From positions 947,083 to 1,011,082 of the forward strand of contig NZ_JANHAW010000001.1 in NCBI RefSeq assembly GCF_024464595.1: 64,000 nt of DNA, in the 5' to 3' direction. Of this stretch, positions 15,544-23,837 are shown piece after piece (the first letter of the stretch is position 1; each line of letters begins with the position of its first letter). A program made the position numbers and the translations under genes. Source of the DNA: Halobellus litoreus (GTDB lineage Archaea; Halobacteriota; Halobacteria; Halobacteriales; Haloferacaceae). Below the pieces are notes generated by a model. That model saw only the letters and a list, made by a program, of their open reading frames with translations. It made no database searches and had not been told where the DNA came from.

Positions 15544-16473
15544 TCAGATCGACCTCGCTTTGATCAGCACCGCTTCGGGATCCGCCGGTTCGGTGAGCCG
15601 TTCGACCTCGTCCGCGAGGACGTACCGCCCCAGTTCGGGGCCTGAGACCCGGTAGTAGGTACCGAGGAGGTCCTCGCGCATCTCGTCGACGACGACGGTC
15701 GTATCGAGGGCGTCCATCGCCATCTGCTGGGCCTCGTCGAGCGTGACGCCGGTGAGCTCTTCGGTCACGTCGCGGCCGAAGATAACCTCGTAAACCTCCT
15801 CGCCGTCGTCGAGAACGCCCTTGATCCGCAGGTCGAACTCGCCCTCGACGTCGCCGTGTTCCGAGCATCGGCCGTTCTGGAGCACGCGCGTACAGCCCTC
15901 CTCGGGGCAGCGCTTGATGAGGCCGCTCCCGGACTGGATGTCGACCAAGGCGCCCTCGACGGTGGTCGAGTCGTCGCCGACCTCGATGTCCTCGTCGAGC
16001 TCTTCGATCGAGGTCGTCTTGTTCAGTTTCACCGAGAAGTTGCCCTGGTACTCGTCGGTGACGACGTTGCCGAGGCGGTAGACCGCGCCCTCCTCGAGTT
16101 TCGGGAGGTCGGAGGTCTCGAAGGCGACGAACTTCGTTCGCCCGGACTCGTCGCCGAGCAGGCCGACCTGGGCGATCGACTCGCTTCTGGGCTCCCACAG
16201 TTCGACGACCTTGGCGGTCACGTCGATCCACTGCTCGTCCTGATCGATGTCCGCGAGGTGGACCTCGTCGTTGCCGCCGCGGCCGATCTCGTCGCGTTCG
16301 AGGCCGGCTTCTTCGAGGTAACTGTTGACGACCGAGCGGCGCGCCTCCTCGACGGGCACGCGGTACTCCTCGACGAGGTTGCGCAGTCGCTCCTCGACCT
16401 CGTCTTCGTCGACGTCCAAGTGGTCCGAGAACTGTTCGGCTATCTCCGCTGCGTGTGTTCGCAGGTCTGACAT
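15544..16473 (-). CDS. rpa3: Replication protein A-like single-strand DNA binding protein (Rpa3-type)
   Basis: A 309-residue ssDNA-binding protein. The N-terminal helical part MSDLRTHAAEIAEQFSDHLD precedes an OB fold (DIDQDEQWIDVTAKVVELWEP...IAQVGLLGDESGRTKFVAFE...YRLGNVVTDEYQGNFSVKLN). A zinc finger with CPEEGCTRVLQNGRCSEHGD follows (Cys-x4-Cys, Cys-x2-His). The start at 16473 is the ATG directly before the conserved N-terminal helix; the open frame further upstream is out of family. A TATA-like TTTATTA lies about 65-72 bases before it. It is cotranscribed with rpap3. Confidence 0.9.
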   Translation of the reverse strand: MSDLRTHAAEIAEQFSDHLDVDEDEVEERLRNLVEEYRVPVEEARRSVVNSYLEEAGLERDEIGRGGNDEVHLADIDQDEQWIDVTAKVVELWEPRSESIAQVGLLGDESGRTKFVAFETSDLPKLEEGAVYRLGNVVTDEYQGNFSVKLNKTTSIEELDEDIEVGDDSTTVEGALVDIQSGSGLIKRCPEEGCTRVLQNGRCSEHGDVEGEFDLRIKGVLDDGEEVYEVIFGRDVTEELTGVTLDEAQQMAMDALDTTVVVDEMREDLLGTYYRVSGPELGRYVLADEVERLTEPADPEAVLIKARSI

Positions 16474-16655
16474 AGTTGCACTCGCCTCCGCCTTGTTTTC
16501 CGTTGGGAGGCACAGGGCGTTTGGTGCGCGATGGGTAATAAAGTATCGTAACCGGGGTGAAAGTGAAACGTCGGCCGTCAGAACGACCGAAACGGGGACT
16601 GCGGGCCCTCGAAGGACCAACGGACCTATGACGGTCGCGGCCGCATATCGCACCG

Positions 16656-16958
16656 ATGCAGGACCGTCTCGAACGCCTCGTCCGGCGGAAGTTCCGCGAG
16701 GCGGGGCGACAGTACGCCCGCGCACGCGACGCCTACCGCGACGGCCGCGACGAGAGCACCGACGCCGGGCGCGACCTCGTTCCGGAGTCGCTCCCGCGGG
16801 ACGACGACGGACGCGTCCGGCTCGTCTGTCGCCGCCACGCCGAGCGACGGGCCGTCGCCGTCGACGACGAGGGATATCCCGCCTGCTTCGAGGCGGGCCA
16901 CCCCGACTGCGAGGGCTGCGTCGAGGACGTCAGAGACGGCATCGTGGAGACGTGGTGA
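16656..16958 (+). CDS. Small zinc-binding haloarchaeal protein (DUF7091-like)
   Basis: A 100-residue protein with a basic helical N-terminus (LERLVRRKFREAGRQYARARDAY) and a compact Cys/His domain: CRRHAERRAVAVDDEGYPAC, then FEAGHPDCEGCVEDV. The CxxH ... C ... H-x2-C-x2-C layout should bind zinc. I associate it with a haloarchaeal domain of unknown function (DUF7091), from memory. Its stop overlaps the ATG of the ManC-like gene (TGATG), so the two are coupled, but no functional link is known. Confidence 0.65.
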   Translation: MQDRLERLVRRKFREAGRQYARARDAYRDGRDESTDAGRDLVPESLPRDDDGRVRLVCRRHAERRAVAVDDEGYPACFEAGHPDCEGCVEDVRDGIVETW

Positions 16959-18151
16959 TGAGCGGGTCGTCAGGTTCGAACGACGCGGCCGACTCAGACG
17001 CGAACGACGCGCTCGATTCGGCAGGTCGCGACCGGCCGTCGGAGGCGACGACCGAAGACGGTCCGCGCCCGGTCGTCGCGGTCGTGCTCGCGGGGGGAAC
17101 CGGCTCCCGGCTCTATCCGGCGAGCCGGTCCCATCGACCGAAGCAGTTCCTCCCGTTGGCCGGCGAGGGGAAGGAATCGCTGCTCGAACGGACCGTTTCG
17201 CGCGCCCGAGAGGTGGCCGACGAAGTCGTCGTCGTCACCCGCGAGTCGTACGCCGACGGCGTCGCGGAGCGCGTCCCCGACGCGGCGGTGCTCGTCGAAC
17301 CCGCCGGCCGCGACACCGGCCCGGCGCTGCTGTACGCGACGCACCGGATTTCGCGGCGGCACGACGACTGCGTCGTCCTCGCGCTCCCGAGCGACCACCT
17401 CGTCGGCGAGGGCTTCGCGCCCGCCGTCCGGCGCGGTGCCGCCGTCGCCGCGAGCGAGGAGCGACTCGTCACCTTCGGCGTCGAGCCGACCCGGCCGGAG
17501 ACGGGGTACGGGTACGTCGAACCGGCGGAATCCGCCACGGACGCCGACTGGATGCCGGTCGAGTCGTTCCACGAGAAACCGGACGCCGAGACCGCGAGGG
17601 CGTACGTCGAGGCCGGCCACTACTGGAACGCCGGCCTGTTCGCGTGGCGGCCGCGCGTCTTTCTGGACGCCGCGGCGTCGTCGCCGCTGGCACCGCTGCT
17701 CGACGCGCTGGACGACGCGGCGAGCGAGTCTGTCGCCGAGGACGGGGAACGGTCCGCGAGCGGGGCACAGTCGGGCCCGAACGATCCCGCGGTGGCCGCA
17801 GCGTTCGAATCGGCCGAGCCGGTGAGCGTCGACAACGCGGTCTTCGAACGGGCCGACGACGTCGCCGTCGTCCCCGTCTCGTTCCCCTGGGACGACGTCG
17901 GCTCCTGGGACGCGCTTGAACGCGTGCTCGACGCCGACGGGGACGGAAACGTCACCGCCGGAGACGTCACGCTCCGGACGCTCGACGCCGGCGACAACGT
18001 CGTCGCCGCGGACGACCGACACGTCTCGCTCGTCGGCGTCTCCGACCTCGCGGTCGTGGCGTGGGACGACCGCGTGCTGGTCGTGCCGAAGGAACGTGCC
18101 CAGGACGTCAAGTCGCTCGTCCGGTCGCTGGAGTCTCGCGGGGAGTTCTGA
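16958..18151 (+). CDS. manC: Mannose-1-phosphate guanylyltransferase
   Basis: Forms GDP-mannose from mannose-1-phosphate and GTP for glycan synthesis. The 397-residue protein has a 38-residue disordered acidic leader, then the nucleotidyltransferase signature VVLAGGTGSRLYPASR, PKQFLPL and the metal-site region ALPSDHLV. Later motifs are TGYGYVE, FHEKP and HYWNAGLFAWR, the last two typical of the ManC family; SFPWDDVGSWDAL is the C-terminal marker. The isomerase half found in bifunctional bacterial enzymes is missing. The start at 16958 overlaps the upstream stop; the open frame before it belongs to other genes. Confidence 0.93.
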   Translation: MSGSSGSNDAADSDANDALDSAGRDRPSEATTEDGPRPVVAVVLAGGTGSRLYPASRSHRPKQFLPLAGEGKESLLERTVSRAREVADEVVVVTRESYADGVAERVPDAAVLVEPAGRDTGPALLYATHRISRRHDDCVVLALPSDHLVGEGFAPAVRRGAAVAASEERLVTFGVEPTRPETGYGYVEPAESATDADWMPVESFHEKPDAETARAYVEAGHYWNAGLFAWRPRVFLDAAASSPLAPLLDALDDAASESVAEDGERSASGAQSGPNDPAVAAAFESAEPVSVDNAVFERADDVAVVPVSFPWDDVGSWDALERVLDADGDGNVTAGDVTLRTLDAGDNVVAADDRHVSLVGVSDLAVVAWDDRVLVVPKERAQDVKSLVRSLESRGEF

Positions 18152-18181
18152 AAACCGGCGGGTTCGGAACGCCGCGCGCGC

Positions 18182-18694
18182 TCACTCCGCCGAGCGCCGC
18201 ACCTGCACGCGCCCGCCCGTCGTCACGCCGACGAGCAGCGATTCGCGCACTTCGCGACCCTGGATGGCGTCACCGGCGGCGTCGGAGACGATTTTCATCA
18301 GTTCGGGCGCGGTTCGGTTCACTTTCACGCCCGCGTCGTCGCAGGCGTCGTACACCTTCTTCGGCACGTCGTAGAGGTCGGTCCCCTCGTCGACCGAGAT
18401 CTGCACCGGCGCGGTGAGCGCCTCGGCGAACGCGACGGTTTCGCGGGCCTTCTCGACGTTCCGCCGGGCGCTCGACTCGACGCTGGAGACGTTCGCTCTG
18501 GACGTCCCGAGCATCGACGCGATCCGCGACTGGCGGATTCCCCGCTCGCGGAGCACGAGCACCTCCGCCTGCCGGCGGGTCAGGACGCTCTGTTCGGCCT
18601 CGAACCCCACCTCCGAGAGGGCGGCGTCGACGTCGAACTCTTCGGCGTCCTCCGGCCCCCCGGCGTCGTCGCCGGCGTCCTCGACGTTGTCCAT
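18182..18694 (-). CDS. Tfx family DNA-binding protein
   Basis: A 170-residue regulator. After an acidic leader, residues about 37-90 read LTRRQAEVLVLRERGIRQSRIASMLGTSRANVSSVESSARRNVEKA, a LuxR/sigma-like helix-turn-helix of the Tfx family. The C-terminal domain has DLYDVPKKVYDACDDAGVKVNRTAPELMKIVSDAAGD, also typical; Tfx proteins couple this to DNA binding at molybdenum-related genes in methanogens, but the haloarchaeal target is unknown. A run of T on the coding strand (18716-18724) about 25 bases before the start can serve as TATA box. Confidence 0.9.
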   Translation of the reverse strand: MDNVEDAGDDAGGPEDAEEFDVDAALSEVGFEAEQSVLTRRQAEVLVLRERGIRQSRIASMLGTSRANVSSVESSARRNVEKARETVAFAEALTAPVQISVDEGTDLYDVPKKVYDACDDAGVKVNRTAPELMKIVSDAAGDAIQGREVRESLLVGVTTGGRVQVRRSAE

Positions 18695-18775
18695 ACCGCA
18701 CCGTTAGGCGGCCGCCGCAAAAAAGCTACAGAAGAACGACTGTCCGTTCGGTCTCGCCCCGGCGCTCGCGGGCGA

Positions 18776-19273
18776 CTACCCGCCCCAGAAGTTGTCTCGG
18801 CTGCCGAGTGCGGTCGGACGCCCCGGACCGGACGTCTCCTCGCGCTCGGACTCCGAGCCGTCGTCCGCATCGGAATCGTCGTCCTCGTCGCCGTCGGTCG
18901 AATCGCTCGCACCCGCGTCCGGCTCGTCCTCGTCGTCGAGCGGGAGGCGTTCGACGATGGTCTTCGCGGTAGCGTGGTTCGACTTCACGCGGTCGATGCG
19001 GACGACCGCGCGTGCCTCGGGGAGGAGGCCGTCGACGAGGACGATGAAGCCGTCGTCGGTCCGACCGACGCCGGCGCCGCTCTCGTGGATGTCGTCGACG
19101 TCGACGACGACTTCCTCGCCGGGCTTGACTGGCTGCGCCTTCAGGTCGCGGATCGGCTGGTCGTAGTTGTTACACCACTCCGCGCCGCCGCGGTCGCCGT
19201 AGTACTGACATCCCATCCCGTCGATTCGCTCCGAATACCGGGGACAGTCGTCGGCCAGCGGACAGTCAGACAT
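18776..19273 (-). CDS. TRAM domain protein with N-terminal cysteine cluster
   Basis: A 165-residue protein. Residues 1-40 contain five cysteines (MSDCPLADDC, MGCQYY, GGAEWCNN) that may bind zinc or an Fe-S centre. Residues about 46-110 are a TRAM domain: VKPGEEVVVDVDDIHESGAG, then DGFIVLVDGLLPEARAVVRI. The rest is an acidic Ser/Asp-rich tail ending DNFWGG. Small TRAM proteins act as RNA-binding chaperones in archaea; this longer version is common in haloarchaea. A TATA-like GTTTAGA lies about 25-31 bases before the ATG. Confidence 0.88.
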   Translation of the reverse strand: MSDCPLADDCPRYSERIDGMGCQYYGDRGGAEWCNNYDQPIRDLKAQPVKPGEEVVVDVDDIHESGAGVGRTDDGFIVLVDGLLPEARAVVRIDRVKSNHATAKTIVERLPLDDEDEPDAGASDSTDGDEDDDSDADDGSESEREETSGPGRPTALGSRDNFWGG

Positions 19274-19516
19274 ACCGTGAACTACTCCACCGCGTGTCTA
19301 AACGCTTGCGGGTCTACACGGGGCCGGCGCGTACGGATCTGTCGACCCCGTTACGCACGGGCTGATGACCGGACGTCGGGAGTCCGGCCGGGGCGCGCGC
19401 ACCGCCCGTCGGCCGCTCGGGGCCAAACTACTGTTCAGCCCGACCCGAAATGACACCCGCTCCCGTCCGAATTTCCCGACCGCAACGCTTTCTGCCGTCT
19501 CGCCCCGACTACGGGT

Positions 19517-20203
19517 ATGAGCCGTCGCGTCCCCGAGTTCGCCGTCGTCACGGGCGTTTTCCTCGGTCTCTCGGTCGTCGTGACCGGCGTCACGCTCGGC
19601 TGGGGGCTGTACGCGACGGTCGTGATCGGCGCGCTGGTCTCGTATCCGTTCGTCGGCTTCGGAATCGTCCGCGACGACGACCCCGCGGCGACGATCCGAC
19701 CCCGCTGGCTCCTGGGCGCCGGTATCGTCATCGCCGTCGCGGGCGCGCTCGGCGTCCTGCTCGGCGATCCGACGCCCGGCGGCGTCCTGCGCGGCGTGCT
19801 CGTGGGTCTCGTCCTCGGCGCGCCGCCGGCGAGTTACGCAGTACGACACGGCGCCGACGTCAATCCGTTTCCACCCCGAACGACAGTGCTGGCGGGCGTC
19901 ACCGTCGGTATCGCGCTCGTCGTGGTCGGGCTGTTCGTCGAGCAACCGCTCGTCGGTGCCGCCGCCGGCGGCGTCGCGGCGCTCGGAAGCGCGCTGTACG
20001 GCACCGCACGCGGCGTCGACTTCGACGCGCAGACCAAACGGTACGCAGCGGCGGGCGGCGGTCTGCTCGGCCTCGGAATCGTCGCCCTCGGCGTCTTCGG
20101 CGGCGGCTCGCTCGGCGAGTGGCTCCTCGTCGGCACGGCGGTCGCGCTCGTTCCGAGCCTCTACGCGGCCGTGACGCTCGAACGAACGGGAGCGAGGCGG
20201 TAA
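19517..20203 (+). CDS. Multi-pass membrane protein of unknown function
   Basis: A 228-residue hydrophobic protein with about seven or eight helices made of Gly/Ala/Val-rich segments (for example VVTGVFLGLSVVVTGVTLGW, GAGIVIAVAGALGVLLG, GLLGLGIVALGVFGGGSLG). One polar loop (DDDPAATIRPRW) and a basic C-terminal end are the only charged parts. No catalytic or transport motif is recognisable. No neighbour suggests a role; it stands between two minus-strand genes. The 3' side is followed by a 136-bp tandem repeat. Confidence 0.75.
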   Translation: MSRRVPEFAVVTGVFLGLSVVVTGVTLGWGLYATVVIGALVSYPFVGFGIVRDDDPAATIRPRWLLGAGIVIAVAGALGVLLGDPTPGGVLRGVLVGLVLGAPPASYAVRHGADVNPFPPRTTVLAGVTVGIALVVVGLFVEQPLVGAAAGGVAALGSALYGTARGVDFDAQTKRYAAAGGGLLGLGIVALGVFGGGSLGEWLLVGTAVALVPSLYAAVTLERTGARR

Positions 20204-20232
20204 ACGCCGTCCGACGATCGGAGTCGCCGGAC

Positions 20233-20504
20233 CTACGCCAGCGGCGTCCGCTCGACTACGGTCCCAGTCCCACCTTTTGCGCTGCGCTCGCTCCGCTCGC
20301 TCGGCAAAAGCTGGACCAAAAGCCTCGCCTTCGGCTCGGCCGCTCGCACGCGCTGCGTCCTCGCGACGCTACGCCAGCGGCGTCCGCTCGACTACGGTCC
20401 CAGTCCCACCTTTTGCGCTGCGCTCGCTCCGCTCGCTCGGCAAAAGCTGGACCAAAAGCCTCGCCTTCGGCTCGGCCGCTCGCACGCGCTGCGTCCTCGC
20501 GACG
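20233..20504. repeat. 136-bp tandem repeat containing the 3' end of the radical SAM gene
   Basis: Two consecutive, essentially identical 136-bp units (20233-20368 and 20369-20504). The start of a third unit (20505-20537) is the genuine 3' end of the radical SAM gene. Each unit therefore carries a copy of the last codons and stop of that gene plus low-complexity haloarchaeal spacer (GCTCGCTCCGCTCGCTCGGC). The 301-base gap after the membrane-protein gene holds nothing else. Confidence 0.95.
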
Positions 20505-21500
20505 CTACGCCAGCGGCGTCCGCTCGACTACGGTCCCGTCGGCCGTCGGGTACTGCTCGACGATTTCGCCCTCGGGGACGTCGCCCTCCTCGATCATCTC
20601 CTCTAAGAGCCACCACGCGACCTCGACGTGCTCGGACTTGACGGTGTAGAACTCCTCGGGCACGCCGAGGGCGTCGAGTTCCTCGGACCCGATCCACGTC
20701 TTGCCGTAGACGAGGGTACCGTCGTCGGTCACCTCGTCGAACGGTCGCCGGATCGTCCGCGCCATCCGCTTCAGGCGGTTGCGGTGCTGGGCGGCGTCCT
20801 TGAACACGGAGGTGCAGAAGTACACGCGCTCGTGGTCGCCCATCGCCTCGAGGATCTCCGCTTTCGATCCGTCGACGGCGGACATGTGGCCCTCCTGGAG
20901 TTCGTAGCCCTGCTCCTGCATCCGCCGGTAGTTGCCGTCGCTCATCTCGAACTCGTTTACATTACAGAACTCGGCCGCGCCTTCGTCGAGGAACTCCAGG
21001 AACTCCTCCTCGGCGCGGATGCCGGGGATCTCGAAGGCGGGCGTCAGCCCCTCCTCGCGCGCGACGTGAAGTATCTCCTCCCACTCGGTGCCGTGGAGGT
21101 CGCCCCACAGTTCGTAGGGCGGGTGGAAGCGGATCTCGTCGAGGCCGGCCTCGGAGAGTCGGCGCATGTTCTCTCGACCGCCGGTGATGCCGGTGTAGAG
21201 GTGCGTGTGGTGGTCCTCGCCGAACTCGTCTTTCAGCAGCGAGAGGTAGTGGCAGGTCCGGTCGAGGGCCTCCTGGGGTTCGCCGCCGGTGATCGAGGTG
21301 CCGAGGGCGTCCATCCGGTGGGCCTCTTCGAGGACGTCGTCGTCGGACTCGACGAGGCGCTCGTTGGCGTAGACGTCGGTGACGTTCTTGCGGTTCTCGC
21401 CGAGCGGGCAGTAAAAGCAGTCGCGCTGGTCGCAGTAGCCGTAGACGAAGAGGACCATCTTCCCACCTTTCGCGCACTGCTCACAGCCCTTCGAGATCAT
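20505..21500 (-). CDS. Radical SAM protein (COG2108-like)
   Basis: A 331-residue radical SAM enzyme. The Fe-S motif is GYCDQRDCFYC (residues about 22-32), that is C-x4-C-x2-C rather than the standard C-x3-C-x2-C. GTSITGGEPQEALDR is the SAM-binding GGE motif, and HTHLYTGI and EIRFHPPYELW continue the barrel. The family is described as related to pyruvate formate-lyase activating enzymes, with unknown substrate. The start at 21500 follows from the N-terminal MISKGCEQCAKGGKMVLF. A TATA-like CTTTTGAG lies about 26-34 bases before it. The C-terminal codons are duplicated downstream in the 136-bp repeat, with no effect on the protein. Confidence 0.85.
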   Translation of the reverse strand: MISKGCEQCAKGGKMVLFVYGYCDQRDCFYCPLGENRKNVTDVYANERLVESDDDVLEEAHRMDALGTSITGGEPQEALDRTCHYLSLLKDEFGEDHHTHLYTGITGGRENMRRLSEAGLDEIRFHPPYELWGDLHGTEWEEILHVAREEGLTPAFEIPGIRAEEEFLEFLDEGAAEFCNVNEFEMSDGNYRRMQEQGYELQEGHMSAVDGSKAEILEAMGDHERVYFCTSVFKDAAQHRNRLKRMARTIRRPFDEVTDDGTLVYGKTWIGSEELDALGVPEEFYTVKSEHVEVAWWLLEEMIEEGDVPEGEIVEQYPTADGTVVERTPLA

Positions 21501-21525
21501 TTCGTTGTGTTCGATACCGTCCGGA

Positions 21526-21665
21526 GACTCAAAAGTCGTGCTACTTGGTCCGACCCGGTCGGACCGGCCGAGGTCGGTCCCCGGCTGCGACGCTTCCGGA
21601 AGCGGACACCCGCTTCCGACGCTCTCGAAAACGGACCCGCCTCCGGCGCTCCCGAAAACAGATAT
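21526..21665. promoter_or_regulatory. Divergent promoters for the radical SAM and DUF373 genes
   Basis: The 190-base gap has a minus-strand TATA-like CTTTTGAG near 21526-21535 and a plus-strand TATA-like AGATATAC at 21658-21665, 26-33 bases before the DUF373 ATG. Between them lie short GC-rich repeats of the type CGCTTCCG, CGCCTCCGGCGCTC and GAAAACGGAC / GAAAACAGAT. Confidence 0.5.
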
Positions 21666-21690
21666 ACTCCGACGGCGTAGGTCCCCGCAG

Positions 21691-22821
21691 ATGCTTTTGG
21701 TCCTCTGCGTCGACCTCGACGACGACCTCGGCCGCAAGACGGGGATGGAGACGCCCGTCGTCGGCCGCGACGCCGTCGAGTCGGCCGCGGTGTCGCTCGC
21801 GACCGCGGACCCGGAGGACTCCGACGTCAACGTGCTGTTCCAGGGGATCCACGAGTACGACGAACTCGACGCCGACCCCGACGTCGAAGAGGAAGTGACC
21901 GTCGCGGCCGTCACGGGTACCCAGGGCGGCGACGTGAAGGCCAACCGCGCGATCGGCGAGGAGATCGATCGGGTGCTCGCGGGTCTGTCGACCGGGGAGA
22001 ACGTCAGCGCCATCGTCATCACCGACGGCGCACAGGACGAGTCGGTCCTCCCGATCGTCCGCTCGCGCGTCCCCATCGACAGCGTCCGCCGGGTGGTCGT
22101 CCGGCAGGCGCAGGACCTCGAATCGATCTACTACACGATGAAGCAGGTCCTCGCGGATCCAGAGACCCGCGGGACGATCCTGGTGCCGCTCGGCATCCTG
22201 CTGCTCATCTACCCCTTCGTCACCATCGCGAGCTTCTTCGACGTGCCCGGGGCGGTGGTGCTGGGCGTCATCTCTGCGCTTCTTGGGCTCTATACGCTCT
22301 TCCGCGGGCTCGGCCTCGAAGACGCCGTCGACGACACCGCGAGTCGGATCCGCGACGTCCTCTACGAGGGCCGCGTCACGCTCATCACCTACGTCGCCGC
22401 CGCCGCCCTCATCGTCGTCGGCGGCTTCCGCGGGTACGCGCTCTTCGAGACGGCGCGGATGAGCGTGAGCGACCCGACGCCGCCGCTGATCGCGCTCGCG
22501 GCGCTCGTCCACGGCGCGGTCCAGTGGTTCGCGGCCGCCGGAGTCACCTCCAGTCTCGGGCAGGTGACAGACGAGTACCTCGCGGATCGGTTCAAGTGGC
22601 GGTACCTCAACGCGCCCTTCTACGTCGTCGCCATCGCCGTCGTCCTCTACGTCGTCTCGGGCTTCTTCCTCCCGGCGAGCATCGACGGCGTCCGGTCGTT
22701 CTCGCTGACGCAACTGGCGATCGGGCTCACGGGCGGGACGCTGCTGGGCGTGTTCAGCACGCTCGCGTTCGCGATCGCGGAGTCGCGGTTCCCGACGGCC
22801 GCGGAGGCGACGCAGGGGTGA
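21691..22821 (+). CDS. DUF373 family membrane protein
   Basis: A 376-residue protein with a soluble Rossmann-like N-terminal half (MLLVLCVDLDDDLGRKTG, then VTGTQGGDVKANRAIGEEID and VITDGAQDESVLPIV). Conserved acidic and TDGAQDE motifs mark the DUF373 family. A C-terminal half of about five or six transmembrane helices follows (residues about 165-370). The DDD and TDGAQDE motifs look like a nucleotide- or metal-binding site, but the function is unknown. The ATG at 21691 lies at leaderless distance from a TATA box; the open frame upstream is spacer. Confidence 0.9.
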   Translation: MLLVLCVDLDDDLGRKTGMETPVVGRDAVESAAVSLATADPEDSDVNVLFQGIHEYDELDADPDVEEEVTVAAVTGTQGGDVKANRAIGEEIDRVLAGLSTGENVSAIVITDGAQDESVLPIVRSRVPIDSVRRVVVRQAQDLESIYYTMKQVLADPETRGTILVPLGILLLIYPFVTIASFFDVPGAVVLGVISALLGLYTLFRGLGLEDAVDDTASRIRDVLYEGRVTLITYVAAAALIVVGGFRGYALFETARMSVSDPTPPLIALAALVHGAVQWFAAAGVTSSLGQVTDEYLADRFKWRYLNAPFYVVAIAVVLYVVSGFFLPASIDGVRSFSLTQLAIGLTGGTLLGVFSTLAFAIAESRFPTAAEATQG

Positions 22822-22854
22822 GGGTGGAGTGGAAATCGGATCGAAGAGTCCCGA

Positions 22855-23697
22855 CTACCGCTCGCGGACGACGACGAACTCCGCGAGGTCCTGAAGGTAG
22901 CCGAGCGGTTCGCTGTCGTCGACGTTCGACGCCGCCAGGGCGTCGAGCGCCTGTTCCGACTGGTCGTGCGCGCGCTGGTTCGCCTCCGCCGCGGAGAGGC
23001 CGGTGACCTGCACCAGCGACGGGCGGTCCATCTCCGCGTCCTGGCCGGTCGGCTTCCCGAGGTCGTCGGCGTCTGCCGTCGCGTCGAGGACGTCGTCGCG
23101 GATCTGAAACGCGACGCCGACCCGCTCGGCGTACTCGCCGAACGCCTCGATCGTGAAGGGGTCCGCGTCGGCGGCGACCGCCCCGAGTTCGGCCGCGGCG
23201 CGGAACAGCGCCCCCGTCTTGCGGCGAGCGAGGACCATATACTCCCCTTCGTCCGTGGGTCGGGCGACCAGTTCCGTGGCCTCGCCCTCGCCGAGTTCGA
23301 CCATCGACTCGGCGACGATCTGCGTCGCGTGGTCGTCCCGCGACAGCAGCGCGAACGCCTCGCCCAGCAGGCCGTCGGAGGCGATGATCGCGGGGCCGTA
23401 CCCGTACTCGGCCCACGCGCTCGCCGTCCCGCGGCGAACGTCCGAGCGGTCGATGATGTCGTCGATGACGAGCGAGGCGTTGTGAACGAGTTCGATCGCG
23501 ACCGCGAAGTCGACCGCGTCGTCGGGGTCGCCGCCGCACGCCTCGCAGGCCAGGATCGTGACGGCCGGTCGGACGCGTTTGCCGCCCGCTAACGCGACGT
23601 GTGCGACCTCGTCGGATAGTTCCGGAGGGTCGACCGCCTCGATGACAGCCTCGAGGCGCTCTTCGACCATCGAAACGCGACGCTCCAGATACTCCAT
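22855..23697 (-). CDS. Polyprenyl diphosphate synthase (short-type)
   Basis: Trans-prenyl elongating enzyme for archaeal lipids or quinone tails. The 280-residue protein has ALAGGKRVRPAVTILACEA (substrate lysine/arginine site), the first Asp-rich motif DDIIDRSDVRRG, GEATELVARPTDEGEY, and the second motif FQIRDDVLDATAD, all needed for Mg2+ and diphosphate binding. It is shorter than bacterial enzymes (about 320-350), as in the haloarchaeal IdsA3 group. The chain length made cannot be read from sequence. The start at 23697 (MEYLERRV) is preferred; the frame upstream lacks a family match. Confidence 0.88.
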   Translation of the reverse strand: MEYLERRVSMVEERLEAVIEAVDPPELSDEVAHVALAGGKRVRPAVTILACEACGGDPDDAVDFAVAIELVHNASLVIDDIIDRSDVRRGTASAWAEYGYGPAIIASDGLLGEAFALLSRDDHATQIVAESMVELGEGEATELVARPTDEGEYMVLARRKTGALFRAAAELGAVAADADPFTIEAFGEYAERVGVAFQIRDDVLDATADADDLGKPTGQDAEMDRPSLVQVTGLSAAEANQRAHDQSEQALDALAASNVDDSEPLGYLQDLAEFVVVRER

Positions 23698-23837
23698 TAC
23701 CCCTCGCTGAGGATGGCGCGGCAAAAGAGGTTCCGGAAACCGCATTCGGTTCGGGCCGAGGCGGCCGTCGTTCGCGCCGGAATGGCCGTGCCGAACGCGA
23801 GCGGAGATCGGAGCGCGATCGAGGGGGCTCGGCAGTG

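Noticed and set aside
20233-20504. CRISPR-like array
   Set aside because: Only two full 136-bp units without variable spacers. It is a tandem duplication, not repeat-spacer DNA, and no cas gene is present in the window.
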